Assembly (NCBI GenBank): GCA_001599755.1
Contig: BCHX01000006.1
Location: forward strand, 2,157,336-2,221,335
Direction: 5' to 3'
Origin: Gliomastix tumulicola
Taxonomy: Eukaryota; Ascomycota; Sordariomycetes; Hypocreales; Bionectriaceae
DNA: 64,000 nucleotides
Both the position numbers and the translations under genes were made by a program. Within the stretch, counting starts at the first letter, position 1. Every line of letters begins with the position of its first letter. This document shows, piece after piece, positions 53,964 through 64,000 of this stretch. The notes under the pieces were generated by a model. It did not search any database. It was not told where the DNA came from and saw only the letters and a program-made list of their open reading frames with translations.

Positions 53964-55523
53964 GGTGCTTGCTGTATTTGATAATCAGACGGTGATAACA
54001 TAAATCAGTAAATTCGAACTCTTTGATTTGAAGGGAATAAGATGTTCCTGAGCCGCTAGCGTACAGCTGCAGAGGTGAGCTTCCTCCTGATATTCACCTC
54101 GCCTTTCGTGTTCGTTCCGCTCGCTGCATCTACTCGAGACGCCGAGTTCGGGATGGTGGGGAATGATGACGGCACTCCGCCCGGTTGTGTCAGCCAGCCT
54201 CTGACAATTAAAGAGCCCCCACTGAACCTTCTAGAATCCGTGTTGGATAAATGCATGACCCCGTTTGTTACTTGGGCACGGTGCGGTTTGAAGTCGCACC
54301 CGTCTAGCGGGGCTGGCTGGAGATGGCTGGGATTTGGCACATGGTCAACGGGGTGCCGCTCCCAGCCCCCCCGTCTTGCAGCCGCCTGCAACCATCGCCG
54401 TCCAGCATGCAACATCGACTGCGTCTCCGGGGGGTCTTTCGCGACTAGTAGCATGAAGGAGGGAGGGGGGGCGTCTATGACAACAAAAACAAAACAACAC
54501 AAAACACACGCCTCGGATTGGGTCAAAAATCGAGGGCTGGGCCAGTCACAGGCATCTGTGGAGAGGTCCCCTGCCCCATTGGTTCATTCGTCAGAGGGTG
54601 TAATGAACTGGCGGCGCGTTTGGTGGGGGAGTTTCGCACCGGCTAGCGCCCTCTGGAGGGCAAATGAGGTGCCCTGAGAGCAGGTCGCCTTGGCTCGCTA
54701 CAGCGCACTACAGCGGGCCGCTCCCGGATCAGTGGGATGGGATTGGGTTAGGCCAGGACGCGCTAGCATGGGATTGGCCCAGTCACAATTTCTCTCTGTG
54801 ACGTGCACTGCTGAAATGCGTACCTCCGCACGCGCTGGCAGGGTGTGCCTGCTGGGAAGATTTGCTGTCCGCTGATGCCGCAAATTATCACGTTGCTGCG
54901 GCTGGGAATTCTCTGTGATTTGCTGCCGAGTCTGCCTAGCAGGTGTCCAGCAGAAGAATACGCACAGGCTTGACAGGATTCCATTATTTTCGGGCCAGGG
55001 GGAGGGGGTATGTCCATAGACTGCTGTAGAATATCAAAATGGCTGTGCTGGCCTCCTCGATACCTGACCTTGGATCGTCTTTCCCTTCCCTCTCTCTCTC
55101 TCACTCCCACTCTCACTCCTCTCCTCTGCTTTCGTCATAATCTCTTTTTGCTTGTCGCCCTCCGACCGCTTTCCACATGCTCGTTTCTTTGCTTAATGGC
55201 GTCGTTGCCCGTCTGAACATTGTCAGGCTTGATTCATTGAGCTAGAAACCCCCAAAGCCGGCAGCCGAGAGCCTGTGTGTGTGGACGGGTAGTGGGCAGT
55301 CACTGCTCTTTTTTTTTTCTGTTGCATTCCTTCCCGTCCTCTGTTTGCTTCTCTAGCGTTTTTTTTCCGGGTCACTCTTGCCCGCCCGCCTAGAGCGAAC
55401 AACCCGTTTAGAGCATTGACTCAGTGGAAGCATAACTTGCGGGACAGAGCGTGCCAATAGCGTTCACAAAGGGGGAAAAAAGCCATTATAGTGCACACGG
55501 GCGGAAAATAAGGCTTAGCCCAA
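53964..55523. other. 1.6-kb region right of the transposon, leader of the TPR-DnaJ gene
   Basis: Normal GC content returns at once after the element. The plus-strand frame 54075-54677 begins with GTG and lacks protein features. CT-rich and T-run sequence (near 55080-55130 and 55310) precedes the DnaJ start. No gene is called. Confidence 0.5.
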
Positions 55524-57799
55524 ATGAAGAACTTCTTCGGCACCGGCACAAGCAAGCGACCATCCTCGAAGAAACCTCCCTCCTCGTCCTCCGTCCCCCC
55601 CAACAACTTTGATGAGCGCGGCGACGACTCGCAGCATTCTTCCCGGTCGGAGCCTTCTTCGCCGACAAAGCCCCAGTCCAGATCTCCGACAAAGAAGTCG
55701 ACTTCGTCGCGGCACTCTACGCAGCCGGACTCGGCGACGCCAGCGAGCACCAAGCCATCCCGCTCCTCGCGGCTCTCTCGACATTCCACAGACCCTTCCT
55801 CTTTCTCCTCGTCCCGTCGGAGCAGCAAGTTCGACCCGGACACCCATCCGCTGAATTTGCCACCCGAAGAGCGTGAGCGCCTGTCAGCCTTAGCCACAGC
55901 CGCCATGAGCGGACGCACATCCATGGATGTCGACCGGGAGCCCGTCAACGGTGCCTCGTCGCCCATCTCGTCGCCTCAGCCGTCGGCGCAGACCAACTTC
56001 TCCGTGCCCATCGCTGACAATGTGGCCCCTGCTGGCCCTTCGACGCCGGAGGCCCCGGCTCCGCCACCTCACAAGTCGAACCCCTCGAGTCCCATCACGA
56101 CTCCCGAGGGTGACGCAGAGACCTACAAGGCGGCGGGCAACAGGCACTTCAAGGACAAGAACTACAGCAAGGCCATCGAGCAGTACAGCAAGGGTTCGTT
56201 TTCGCGGATGCGATGGCCCATGTGACCAGCTTGCGCTAACCTCTTTGTTAACAGCCGTTGACCTCTTTCCCGACTCTCCAACATACCTGAGCAACCGCGC
56301 TGCGGCGTACATGTCCAGTGGCTCGTACGAGAAGGCATTAGAAGACTGTAGCCGTGCAGCCGAGCTGGACCCTCAGAATGCAAAGGTGCTCCTCCGCCTA
56401 GCGCGCATCTACACCGGTCTCGGACGACCCGAGGAGGCAATGACCACCTTCCACCGAATCCATCCCAGCCCCTCGGCCAAAGACATGGCCCCGACTAAGG
56501 AGATGCTTCACCACATCAGCTCTGCCAAAGATACCCTCGAGAGGGGATCCGCCATGTCCATGGTGCTGCACGCCCTTGACCAGGCGGAGCGTGGGCTTGG
56601 GTACGCCGTCAGCAAGCCGCGAAAGTGGCAGCTGATGCGGGGTGAGGCGTACCTCAAGATGGGACGGGAGAATTCGCTGGGAGAGGCACAGAACATCGCC
56701 ATGAACTTGCTTCGCAACAACAGCCAGGACCCCGAGGCGCTTGTTCTACGGGGTCGCGTGTTCTACGGCCAAGGCGACAACGATAAGGCCATCACCTCGT
56801 TCCGCATGGCTATCAACTGCGACCCAGACTTCCAGGACGCCATCAGGTGGCTCAAGGTTGTCCAGAAGCTCGACCGTATGAAGACCGAGGGTAATACCGA
56901 GTTCAAGGCTGGGAGGTTCGAGGCGGCCATCCAGAAGTACACGGATGCGCTCGAGATTGACCGCACCAACAAGGGCGTCAATGCCAAGCTTCTCCAGAAC
57001 AGGGCACAGTGCAGGATTAAGCTTAAGCAGTACGACGAGGCCATTGCCGACTCGGAGCGGGCCGTTAGCCTCGATCCCGGTTACACCAAGGCTCGAAAGA
57101 CCAAGGCCAACGCTCTCGGCCAGGCTGGCCAGTGGGAAGCCTCCGTTAAGGAGTGGAAGGCTATCCAGGAGCTAGAGCCTGAGGACCGGACCATCCTTAA
57201 GGAGATTCGCAAGGCCGAGCTGGAGCTGAAGAAGAGCCTCAGGAAGGACTACTACAAGATCATGGGGTTGGAGAAGGATGCCCAGCCTGACGAGATCAAG
57301 CGAGCCTACCGCAAGCTCGCTGTCAAGCTGCACCCTGACAAAAACCCTGGCGATGAGCATGCCGAGGACAAGTTCAAGGACATGCAGGAGGCCTACGAAA
57401 CTCTGAGCGATCCTGAGTAAGTTCCCCCACACTTCCTGAGTCTCTGAGACACATTTTATGTGAGAATTTACTGACAACCTGTGCAGGAAGAGGGCTCGCT
57501 ACGACAACGGCGATGACCTCATTGATCCCTCCGACATGTTTGGCGGCGGCGGCGGTGGCATGGGTGGCGGCATGGGAGGCATCGACCCCGAGATTCTCTT
57601 CAACATGATGGGCAACCAGGGCGGTGGCTTCGGAGGCGGCTTCGGAGGAGGTCGCGCCGGTGGTTTCCCCGGCGGTACCAGAGGGTTCCCCGGAGGTGGT
57701 GGCGGCGGCTTCCCGGGAGGTGCGCAGTTCAGCTTCGGAGGCGACGCCGGGGGCCGTCACCGAGGCCAGGGGTTCCCGAACGGATTTAATTTTTCATGA
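55524..57799 (+). CDS. TPR- and J-domain co-chaperone (DNAJC7-like)
   Basis: Exons 55524..56193, 56255..57416 and 57487..57799 (introns 61 and 70 nt) give 714 aa. The N-terminal about 190 residues are Ser/Pro-rich and disordered. TPR repeats run from about 197 (AETYKAAGNRHFKDKNYSKAIEQYSK) to about 530, including EGNTEFKAGRFEAAIQKYTDAL. The J domain lies at about 553-625 (DYYKIMGLEKDAQPDEIKRAYRKLA) with HPD at 583-585. A Gly/Phe-rich tail ends NGFNFS. The combination matches DNAJC7/Tpr2, which couples Hsp70 and Hsp90. After the TGA the same frame stays open for 99 codons (see next entry). Confidence 0.9.
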
Positions 57800-58099
57800 C
57801 CAGCCGATTCAGATGACGAGCGAACAGCGGATGATGAATTTGAATGGGACCAAGGGGATGATGACGACGATGAAGAAGAAGAAGAAGAGGACGAGATGGG
57901 AGCGCATCGCGATTCGATTAATGGCAAGATACGGAGCGAGTTTCAGCGCCGCCAACAGGCACAGGATGAGCTTGTTGCTACCGTGCGCAAGTACGGCGCG
58001 TTTGTGCTCGCGGCGCTTGTCCTTCTCCCCGTCGAGCTGGCCGGCGTGGGAGTGATTTGCACGGTGCTCTTTTTGTTGGCGAGACGCTTTTTTGCATAA
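57800..58099 (+). other. In-frame acidic and membrane-tail extension beyond the DnaJ stop
   Basis: Continuous in the frame of the TPR-DnaJ gene from the codon after its TGA (57797-57799) to TAA at 58097-58099, 99 sense codons. It encodes an acidic run (DDDDDEEEEEEDE), a charged helix (KIRSEFQRRQQAQDELVATVRKYG) and a terminal hydrophobic segment (AALVLLPVELAGVGVICTVL) before RRFFA. It has no ATG until 57896. It could be reached by readthrough (TGA-C context). It could also be reached by splicing 57720..57803, whose ends GTGCGC and GACCAG keep frame (84 nt) and remove the stop. It could alternatively be 3' UTR or a separate 67-aa tail-anchored ORF. Confidence 0.5.
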
Positions 58100-58678
58100 C
58101 GGCCACGGGGCGGGATAGTTTCCTCTTTTCCCTGCTTGCGTTGTACAGCAATAGAAAGAGAGACAGACACGCAGAGAGACAAGATCCGCCAGAGACGGAC
58201 GGATGCGCACGCCGCTTGATTGCTTTTTGCCCCCCCTTTTTGTCCTGCTCTTTTAGATCACGGCGTTTTTGATGGATAGAACACCAATTTGGCACGGGCT
58301 TGCTATTCGGGACGGCCAGGCCTAGGTACTGAGATGACTTGGGGATTGTGTTACGTCGCGGGTTTGCTCAGTGTTCACTGTATAGGACGTCGGAATACGG
58401 ACAGATAAGAAATATCATCAGGCATGAGTATGCTCGCCTTTGTGACCGTGATGCTCGAAGCACAAGAACAAGAAAGATAGACGTATAGTAAGTAATGATC
58501 CTGTTATGGGTATCTAGATGTAAACGCCGTTCCCTGATTCCATAAGCCTTTCCGTTTTTCCCTTTTGATGTATGTCTGTCTCCCTGCGAATTGGACATTT
58601 TCCCTACCGCCGTCTTGGAGGACGTACGACCCGTACGCCGTCGAAAATGGATGCACCCCTACGAGGACCAGGCGACAA
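58100..58678. other. Convergent intergenic region DnaJ/MED10
   Basis: About 580 bp. It presumably holds 3' UTRs of both genes. No gene is seen. Confidence 0.55.
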
Positions 58679-59406
58679 CTAAGCACCGGACCCGTTCTGC
58701 TGCTGCGTCCCCTGCTGCGCGGCAGCAGCAGCACTAGCACCAGCACCAGCACCAGCAGCATCACCACCGCCGCCGCCGCCGCCGCCGGCCTCCATACTCC
58801 CGCCTCTCATATGATCGGAAACCCCCCCCTCCTCCTCAAGCCCGGGGGGAACCCGGCCCCCGGTCGCCTCGCACACCCTCCGCACGTCGTCCCGTAGCTC
58901 CGGCAGCGCGGCCGCCACGTCCGCGGCTAGGACGTCCCGGAACGCGCCGAACGCGCCGGCTTTGCCCCTCATGAGCTGGTTGCCGCGGCGCACGAGCTCG
59001 ACGAACTCGCGCGTGTAGATGTCCGGGTTGCGGCCGTTCTCGACGTACTCGAGGAGTTCGGGGGGTACCGAGGGCAAGGTGTGCGGCGGGGAGGCCGAGG
59101 TGTGCAGGGAGTGGAGGGAGCGGGAGAGTTGTTTTCTGCAATGCAGCGTTTTACGTTAGCCGTAAAGAAGTGAGACGGATGAGGAGGAGGAGGAGTACAT
59201 TTCGTTGGCGAGGACTTCTCTGCTGGGACGGCCGGCTGAGTCGTAGGACGAGACCTGGACCATGATCTGGTACAGCTCCTGGACAATGTCTTTGAGCTGC
59301 TCTGGAAAGGGAGAATACGTCAGCGACGAAGGGAGACAGAGAGTATCAATTCGACGGCCAACTCACGCTCAAGGCCATTGTGGTCTATGCGATCGACGGG
59401 CGCCAT
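58679..59406 (-). CDS. MED10: Mediator subunit 10
   Basis: Exons 59406..59367, 59301..59199 and 59135..58679 (introns 65 and 63 nt) give 199 aa. Spliced, the start reads MAPVDRIDHNGLEQQLKDIV. It continues through QELYQIMVQVSSYDSAGRPS, NEIKQLSRSLHSL, ELLEYVENGRNPDIYTREF and VELVRRGNQLMRGKAGAF, a strong match to Med10 (Nut2). Med10 is a middle-module Mediator subunit contacting Med7, Med14 and Med31 and is needed for RNA polymerase II transcription. The C-terminal tail (Gly-, Ala- and Gln-rich, ending QQQNGSGA) is low-complexity and is not found in yeast. All splice junctions restore conserved text. Confidence 0.93.
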
Positions 59407-60475
59407 GATTGCAGTCGGTGATGCTGATGTTGGAGGACAGAGAGAGGCCCAGCTGCCTACAATGGGAGGAGACAAACAATAATACCTTAGCGAGGCTGAG
59501 AATAGGTAGTAGGGACAGCACTAAAAGGGCGGGGCGGGACATTATTTGGTGAGGCATGTGGGGNANTTTCCCGCCGAGCCTCTATTTTCTGATTATCTAT
59601 CTTATCGTAGTTACTATCTACTGCAAAAGGCATGTAGCCGGATAAGAATATTGATCAACCTTCCTCCATCGACTTTTCCCAACCTCATGAAACAAATTGT
59701 TTTTTTTTGTCTTTTCCCATTTTCTTCTTTTTGGCCTCGGAGCGAAATTAGTCCGGGCACACACGAACAACCGATCAAAACGACAGTCTCCGAACCATCT
59801 CCTTCCTCATGCCTGTTAACTCATGCCTGATGCCAGTGACTGCGCAATTGCAGGGGTGAAATGACGGCTTGCATGTGCTCGTCAAGAGTACAAGTACACT
59901 CCAGAGTAAGGTACCAGGGGAGGCCTCCTCCCTAGCCAATTCCATCACATACGACGGAAATCGCCCTCCAAAAACAAATCGAAAAAATCAAGAAACCAAA
60001 CAAGGTGAACCGTGCGTCAGTCTGTGGCATTTTCCAAAAACACTTGCGCGCGCCGCGGGTCTGTATGAAGGCTCAGGAGCCTCCCAAACCCCGATGCCAC
60101 TGGTGGTGACCTGAGGCCACCAGCCACCGTTAGCATGGGGGAGAGGAGACACTTATTAGGAGCAGATCGCGTTGACAACTTACAGCCCGTGGAAACAGAA
60201 AAAAAAAAAAAAGGAAAATCAAGGTCAGGTTCCTGTTTCAGTGGACAGGACATATGAACAACGAAACGTATTGCCAACGGACTCGAACACAATTCAGTAT
60301 GGGCACTTTGCGGCCCTTGCTGCCACTCATGGCCTGCATCAACACCCGTCAGCCTGGGAAGAACAGATCTCAGTTGTCAGAAAAGGAGGTGGCTGGGTCG
60401 AAAAACTTACAGCTGATGAGCGTGAGCGAAGCCACGCACAAAGGACCGGCGGGCCCTGTCGCCCCTGGGTAGGGA
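59407..60475. other. Gene-free region with two unresolved bases
   Basis: About 1.07 kb with T- and A-rich stretches and a poly-A run near 60200. Two N bases occur at 59564 and 59566, so a local assembly weakness exists. Small frames here have no recognisable product. Confidence 0.5.
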
Positions 60476-60949
60476 CTAAGCTTGACCATGGCTGGCCATG
60501 AGCTCTCTGAGCTCGCGGTTGTGGGTAGCGTTGCAGATGCGGTGCAGCTTCCTGTCCATCTGCTGGCCCTCCCGGTAGAGGTTGCTGTCGAGGTTGGACC
60601 GGATAAAGGGGTTGCGCGGCTGGTTGAGGATCACGTAGCTCTGGCGACACCAGAGGGTGACCTCGTCGATGTCGCTGCTGAAGTCACCGTCCTTGGGGAC
60701 GACGTCGGACTCCATCAGGGTCAAGGCCTTGCGGACAATCGTGGCGGCGCGGTGTTTGAGACGCGGGTGGAGGCTGCGGTTGGTCAGGCGGATCCGGGTG
60801 ATCGGCTGGAGGTTGACGGGAGCGCGGGCCTCAGCGGTGGTCGCCTGGCTTCCCTGGGCCTCCTGAGCCTCCTGGGCCGTGACCTCGGTGGACGCCGGGT
60901 AACTATCCTCGACGTACGCCTCGATGAGGACGTTCTCGTAGGCAGACAT
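60476..60949 (-). CDS. Conserved-looking 157-aa protein, unassigned
   Basis: ATG at 60949, single exon, 157 aa. Start MSAYENVLIEAYVED is chosen over upstream in-frame codons because the upstream part reads like leader. The protein has an Ala/Gln/Glu-rich linker (25-45), then a mainly helical, charged region (NLQPITRIRLTNRSL to the end) with no membrane segment, signal peptide or zinc site. Codons are GC-ending like other genes here, which supports a real gene. I do not recognise a family. Confidence 0.6.
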   Translation of the reverse strand: MSAYENVLIEAYVEDSYPASTEVTAQEAQEAQGSQATTAEARAPVNLQPITRIRLTNRSLHPRLKHRAATIVRKALTLMESDVVPKDGDFSSDIDEVTLWCRQSYVILNQPRNPFIRSNLDSNLYREGQQMDRKLHRICNATHNRELRELMASHGQA

Positions 60950-61526
60950 GGTTGGGAATGATACAAGGGGCGAAGCAGTGGGAAAGCGTTTGAAGAATAC
61001 CAAGTAAGTGAAGCTTTGGGGTGGTGATGGTTGGGGATCGACAGCAACTGTGCAAGCTTACTGGGCCTCTGACGACAAGGAAGTGAACCGAACGCACCTG
61101 CCTTTGGTGTAAGTGGGAGACGACGGTGATTGGGAGCGGGCTGGGGAAGATGACTTACGCCTCTAATCTTACAGGGAAAGAGTCGTTGTGTGAGTGAGTT
61201 GCAGATTGTCAGTGAGCTTGGTGTGTGCGGTTGTGGTTGGCGATGGAAGGAAGGAAAGAAAGAAGGAAGGGAAAGAAGAAGAGATGGGAAGAGCTGCTCG
61301 CTCATAAGGCGCGTCGACCATTTGCATCGCCAGCCTCCTGAGACGGAAAAAAAACTTTCCCGCCCATTGAAAACAAACTGACAGAGGAACTTTATTGGTA
61401 CCTAGGTATCTGCATGCTTCGCAATACTAGGGGGGCAGGTAGCGGGCCTAGGTAAGCCTTCGGTTCTGCAGTGTTGAGACATTGGGGAAGGCTTGTGGCT
61501 TCTCCTACGAGAGTTGTGCCCACGCC
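60950..61526. other. Region between the 157-aa gene and the fucosidase gene
   Basis: About 580 bp holding the leader of the 157-aa gene, possibly with an intron, and the 3' flank of the fucosidase gene. A purine-rich AAGGAAGG run lies near 61245-61285. No other gene. Confidence 0.5.
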
Positions 61527-64000
61527 TCAGGCTAGTACATCGCCCTTGACGTTGACGAGCCTGATCTTGGTCTTGGAACCTTCTACTGTGGCCTCGTTGA
61601 CCACGCCGTCATCGTCCCAGCTGAAGCTGGCGGTTCCTCCGCCCCTGAGACGCAGTCCCTTCACGCTGCCTCCAGCCCAGGACGGGGGAATGGCAGGCCC
61701 CAGGACGACGGTGCGGGTGCTCCCCGGGTCAACATCGTGAGCAAAAGGCAGGTCGACGACGAGCATACTCAGCACTGCACCACCGAAGCCGAAGTTTGCG
61801 TCGATCTGGAAGGGCTCGTTCAGCCCGCTGTACATGCTGAAGCCATTCCCAACAAAGTTCTGCTCAATAGCATATCGCAGATGCCAGTGCGACTCTTCCG
61901 TGTTGTTCAACCGCGCCCAGGCGGCTGAGCGCCACACCTTCGCCCAGCCGGAATTGGCATCGGGCGCATTGCCATTGCCTCGAGCTATCAATGTCTTCTC
62001 AACAGCGGACTGGATGGTCTTGTTAGTATAGCCCCCCAAGTACCCAGACACCGAGTACCCTGGGTGCCATCCCGTGAGGTGCGACAGGTGACGATGCCGT
62101 GGCGCAATACCATCTGTATAGGAGTCAGGAAGTTTCCACTCTTTGACCTCGCCTAATCCAGAGAGTTTGAAGCCTTTATCAAGCCTCTTCAACGCTCCAG
62201 CCACCCTGTCCACAAAATCCTCATCCTCTTCCCCCACGATCGGCGCCCCGGACAGGACAGTGTCGAAAGTGCGGTGAATCTCCTGCTGATAGTGTGCACA
62301 GCCAAAGGTCGTTGGGCCGTGTTCGGGGCTGCTGCAAGGGTTGACGACGAGGCTGCCGTCTTCGAAGAAGCCGTCCTCCTGCAGCTGTGAGAGCCAGAAC
62401 TCGGCGACGCCCTTGATGAGCGGGTAGCCCTGCCGTTTGAACCAGTCCGCGTCTTGCGTGTATTCGTAATTATCCCAAACGTGCTGCATCATCCACGCGG
62501 GCGCTGCCGGATCTGCATGGCAACGTTAGTTCCTGGACACTGTTTTTGTGGCTGCAGGTCCAACTTACAGTGCGCCCAGCCCTCGCCGTTTTTCATAGCG
62601 GTGAAACCGTAAATGTTCATCTCATTATGCACCACCCAGCCGTCAGCGTCATAGAGCAGCTTCGCTGTCTCGGTGCCCCGAGGGACCCAGTTGAGCTCCA
62701 TGTAGTCCCATAAACCATCCTGCGTCTCGGAGAGACCTGTCTGATCAGCGACCCAGTAGTTCATCTGCAGGTTGATGTTGGCGTGGTAGTCAGCACTCCA
62801 GGCAGGCCACAGCTCTTCCGTCCAACGGCCCTGAAGATTGGCGGGCAGAGACCCGGGACGTGACGAGGTGATGAGGAGATGGCGGGAGTAGTCGAACAGC
62901 AGACCCTCCAGGTACGGATCGCCAGAACCGTCGACGGTGTATCCTTCGATGACGCTGGAAGTCTCCTTGTCTGCCGAGCCGTGCGTATCGGGCAAATCCA
63001 GGATGAAGGCAGAGCCGAGACGCTGATAATCTTTGAGATAGGTGTTGTACAACGACTTGTAGTTCTTGGCCGCCGCCGCTTCGGTAATGGTCTCGACATA
63101 CTCGCTAGGATCAGGTCCCTTGAACGAGTAGTCATTTTCAGCATTGCCCTTGGTCTGATCAAAATTTGTCCCTGCGCCGACGACGACGGTCAGACTCTTC
63201 TTCCCCTCGGGGGCGGTGATTGTGAGTTTCGAATCATCCGAGCAGGAAGTCGTAGCCCCTGAGCACCCCGTCACTCTGGCCACGGCGTCATACCGCAGTC
63301 CTTCTGGCGGTCCGACCTGAGTCACTCCCTTCACACGCACATGGCCTTCGCCGCAGGAAAAGTCGGCCGTCTCCGGCTCGATGAGGCGGTTTTCGAAGCC
63401 GATAGTGATCTCGGGCGCTTCCTCATTGCTAGTGATGTGATAAATGCACACCTCATCCGGGTACGAGCAGTAGACGGACGTGCTGATTTCGGTGTCGCCC
63501 GTCTTCACAACAGTTGTGTGGATGCCCGTCTCCAGGTCCAGCTCTCGTCGGTAGGAGTCATACTCGCCAAAACCGTCGTAGGTAATGGTCAAGTTGCCAA
63601 GGGTCTGGTATGCACCATAACCGTCGCCATTGCCGAGTAAAGGGGCCACACCTAGAGGAGAGGCTTAGCCAAGTCATGAATATTGTGTCAAGTTCATAAA
63701 TTCTCATACTTCCAGTCCCGTTTTGCCAGATCTCGGAGCGGATCTCGGGGAGAGCCGAGTGCAGCGGGCTAGTCGGGTTTCCTCCTCGGTAGTCCTTGGG
63801 CAGCGTCAGTTCCAGTTCAAGCGCAGTGACGAGGAAGGGCGCCACTCACTTCCAGGTTAAAGGGACCGCCGGACCAGAGAGAGTCGACGCTTAGAATTAT
63901 CCCTTCATTTCCAGGCGGCCCGTGGGGGATCGCTATACCAGAGGCACCATGTCAGTGTCCATCCCCATCCATTTCTCGACATTCCTCTGCCTAAGGCTCA
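61527..64000 (-). CDS. GH95 alpha-L-fucosidase, 5' end outside window
   Basis: Exons inside the window: 63932..63850, 63794..63710, 63651..62569 and 62512..61527. The introns (55, 58 and 56 nt) have CTGAC or CTAAC branch sites. A further 5' exon lies beyond 64000; 63933-64000 is intron. About 797 residues are visible. The N-terminal GH95 block reads SVDSLWSGGPFNLEDYRGGNP. The core has LQGRWTEELWPAWSADYHANINLQMNYW, a GH95 hallmark, then NPCSSPEHGP, RHRHLSHL and QIDANFGFGGAVLSML. The family releases L-fucose from fucosylated glycans, including plant xyloglucan, by inversion. The signal peptide cannot be seen, so secretion is inferred only from the family. Confidence 0.9.

Noticed and set aside
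54075..54677. 200-codon frame with a hydrophobic start right of the transposon
   Set aside because: It begins with GTG, not ATG. It has no Kozak context, no conserved features and Trp-rich, Gly-rich random-looking composition.
1..64000. tRNA, rRNA, CRISPR or biosynthetic gene cluster
   Set aside because: I looked for tRNA B-box words and clover-leaf context, rRNA-like conserved blocks, regular spaced repeats and PKS/NRPS/terpene core genes, and saw none. A tRNAscan run would be the decisive check for tRNAs.

Overview
The window is 64 kb of nuclear DNA from a filamentous ascomycete (Pezizomycotina, most likely a Sordariomycete). The evidence is short GT-AG introns of about 50-90 nt with CTRAC-like branch sites, GC-rich coding sequence, gene content typical of that group (NRDE-2, Zn2Cys6 and C2H2 regulators, PEX8, GH95 fucosidase, small secreted Cys-rich proteins), and a transposon relic whose damage is of the RIP type (C-to-T and G-to-A). 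I cannot name a genus. The density is about one gene per 2.5 kb on both strands. There are no operons, no CRISPR array and no rRNA or tRNA that I could see.

Layout. 0-9 kb: the 3' part of PFS2 (mRNA 3'-end formation), the mitochondrial nuclease NUC1, two small secreted proteins (one intron-containing and His-rich, one with eight cysteines) and a ZRT3-type vacuolar zinc transporter. 8.7-13 kb: a TFIIIA-like zinc-finger protein head-to-head with RPB6, then a TMEM170-type membrane protein. 13-21 kb: PEX8 (ending in SKL), a secreted protein with four six-cysteine modules, a Gly-rich repeat protein and a PI-specific phospholipase C with a polyglutamine insert. 21.9-31 kb: a C2H2 regulator with a long, repeat-rich leader and a Zn2Cys6 regulator, separated and flanked by gene-free stretches of 2.6-2.9 kb. 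30.9-35 kb: a conserved fungal protein, a single-pass membrane protein and MIC10. 35.9-46.8 kb: URB2 (ribosome biogenesis), 3-ketodihydrosphingosine reductase, NRDE-2 and S-formylglutathione hydrolase. 47-52 kb: AFI1 (DENN-type polarity factor) and a myosin regulatory light chain. 52.4-54 kb: a RIP-degraded Tc1/mariner element with 38-bp terminal inverted repeats and TA target duplications. 55.5-64 kb: a TPR-DnaJ co-chaperone with an open frame beyond its stop codon, MED10, an unrecognised 157-aa protein and a GH95 alpha-L-fucosidase cut by the window end.

Most genes are unrelated housekeeping functions, as usual in such genomes. Several pairs share short divergent promoters (TFIIIA/RPB6, TMEM170/PEX8, MIC10/URB2, AFI1/RLC1), and URB2 and KSR1 end only about 60 bp apart. 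All spliced models were worked out by eye from splice consensus and frame continuity. The first-exon choices and the third exon of the Zn2Cys6 gene are the least certain.
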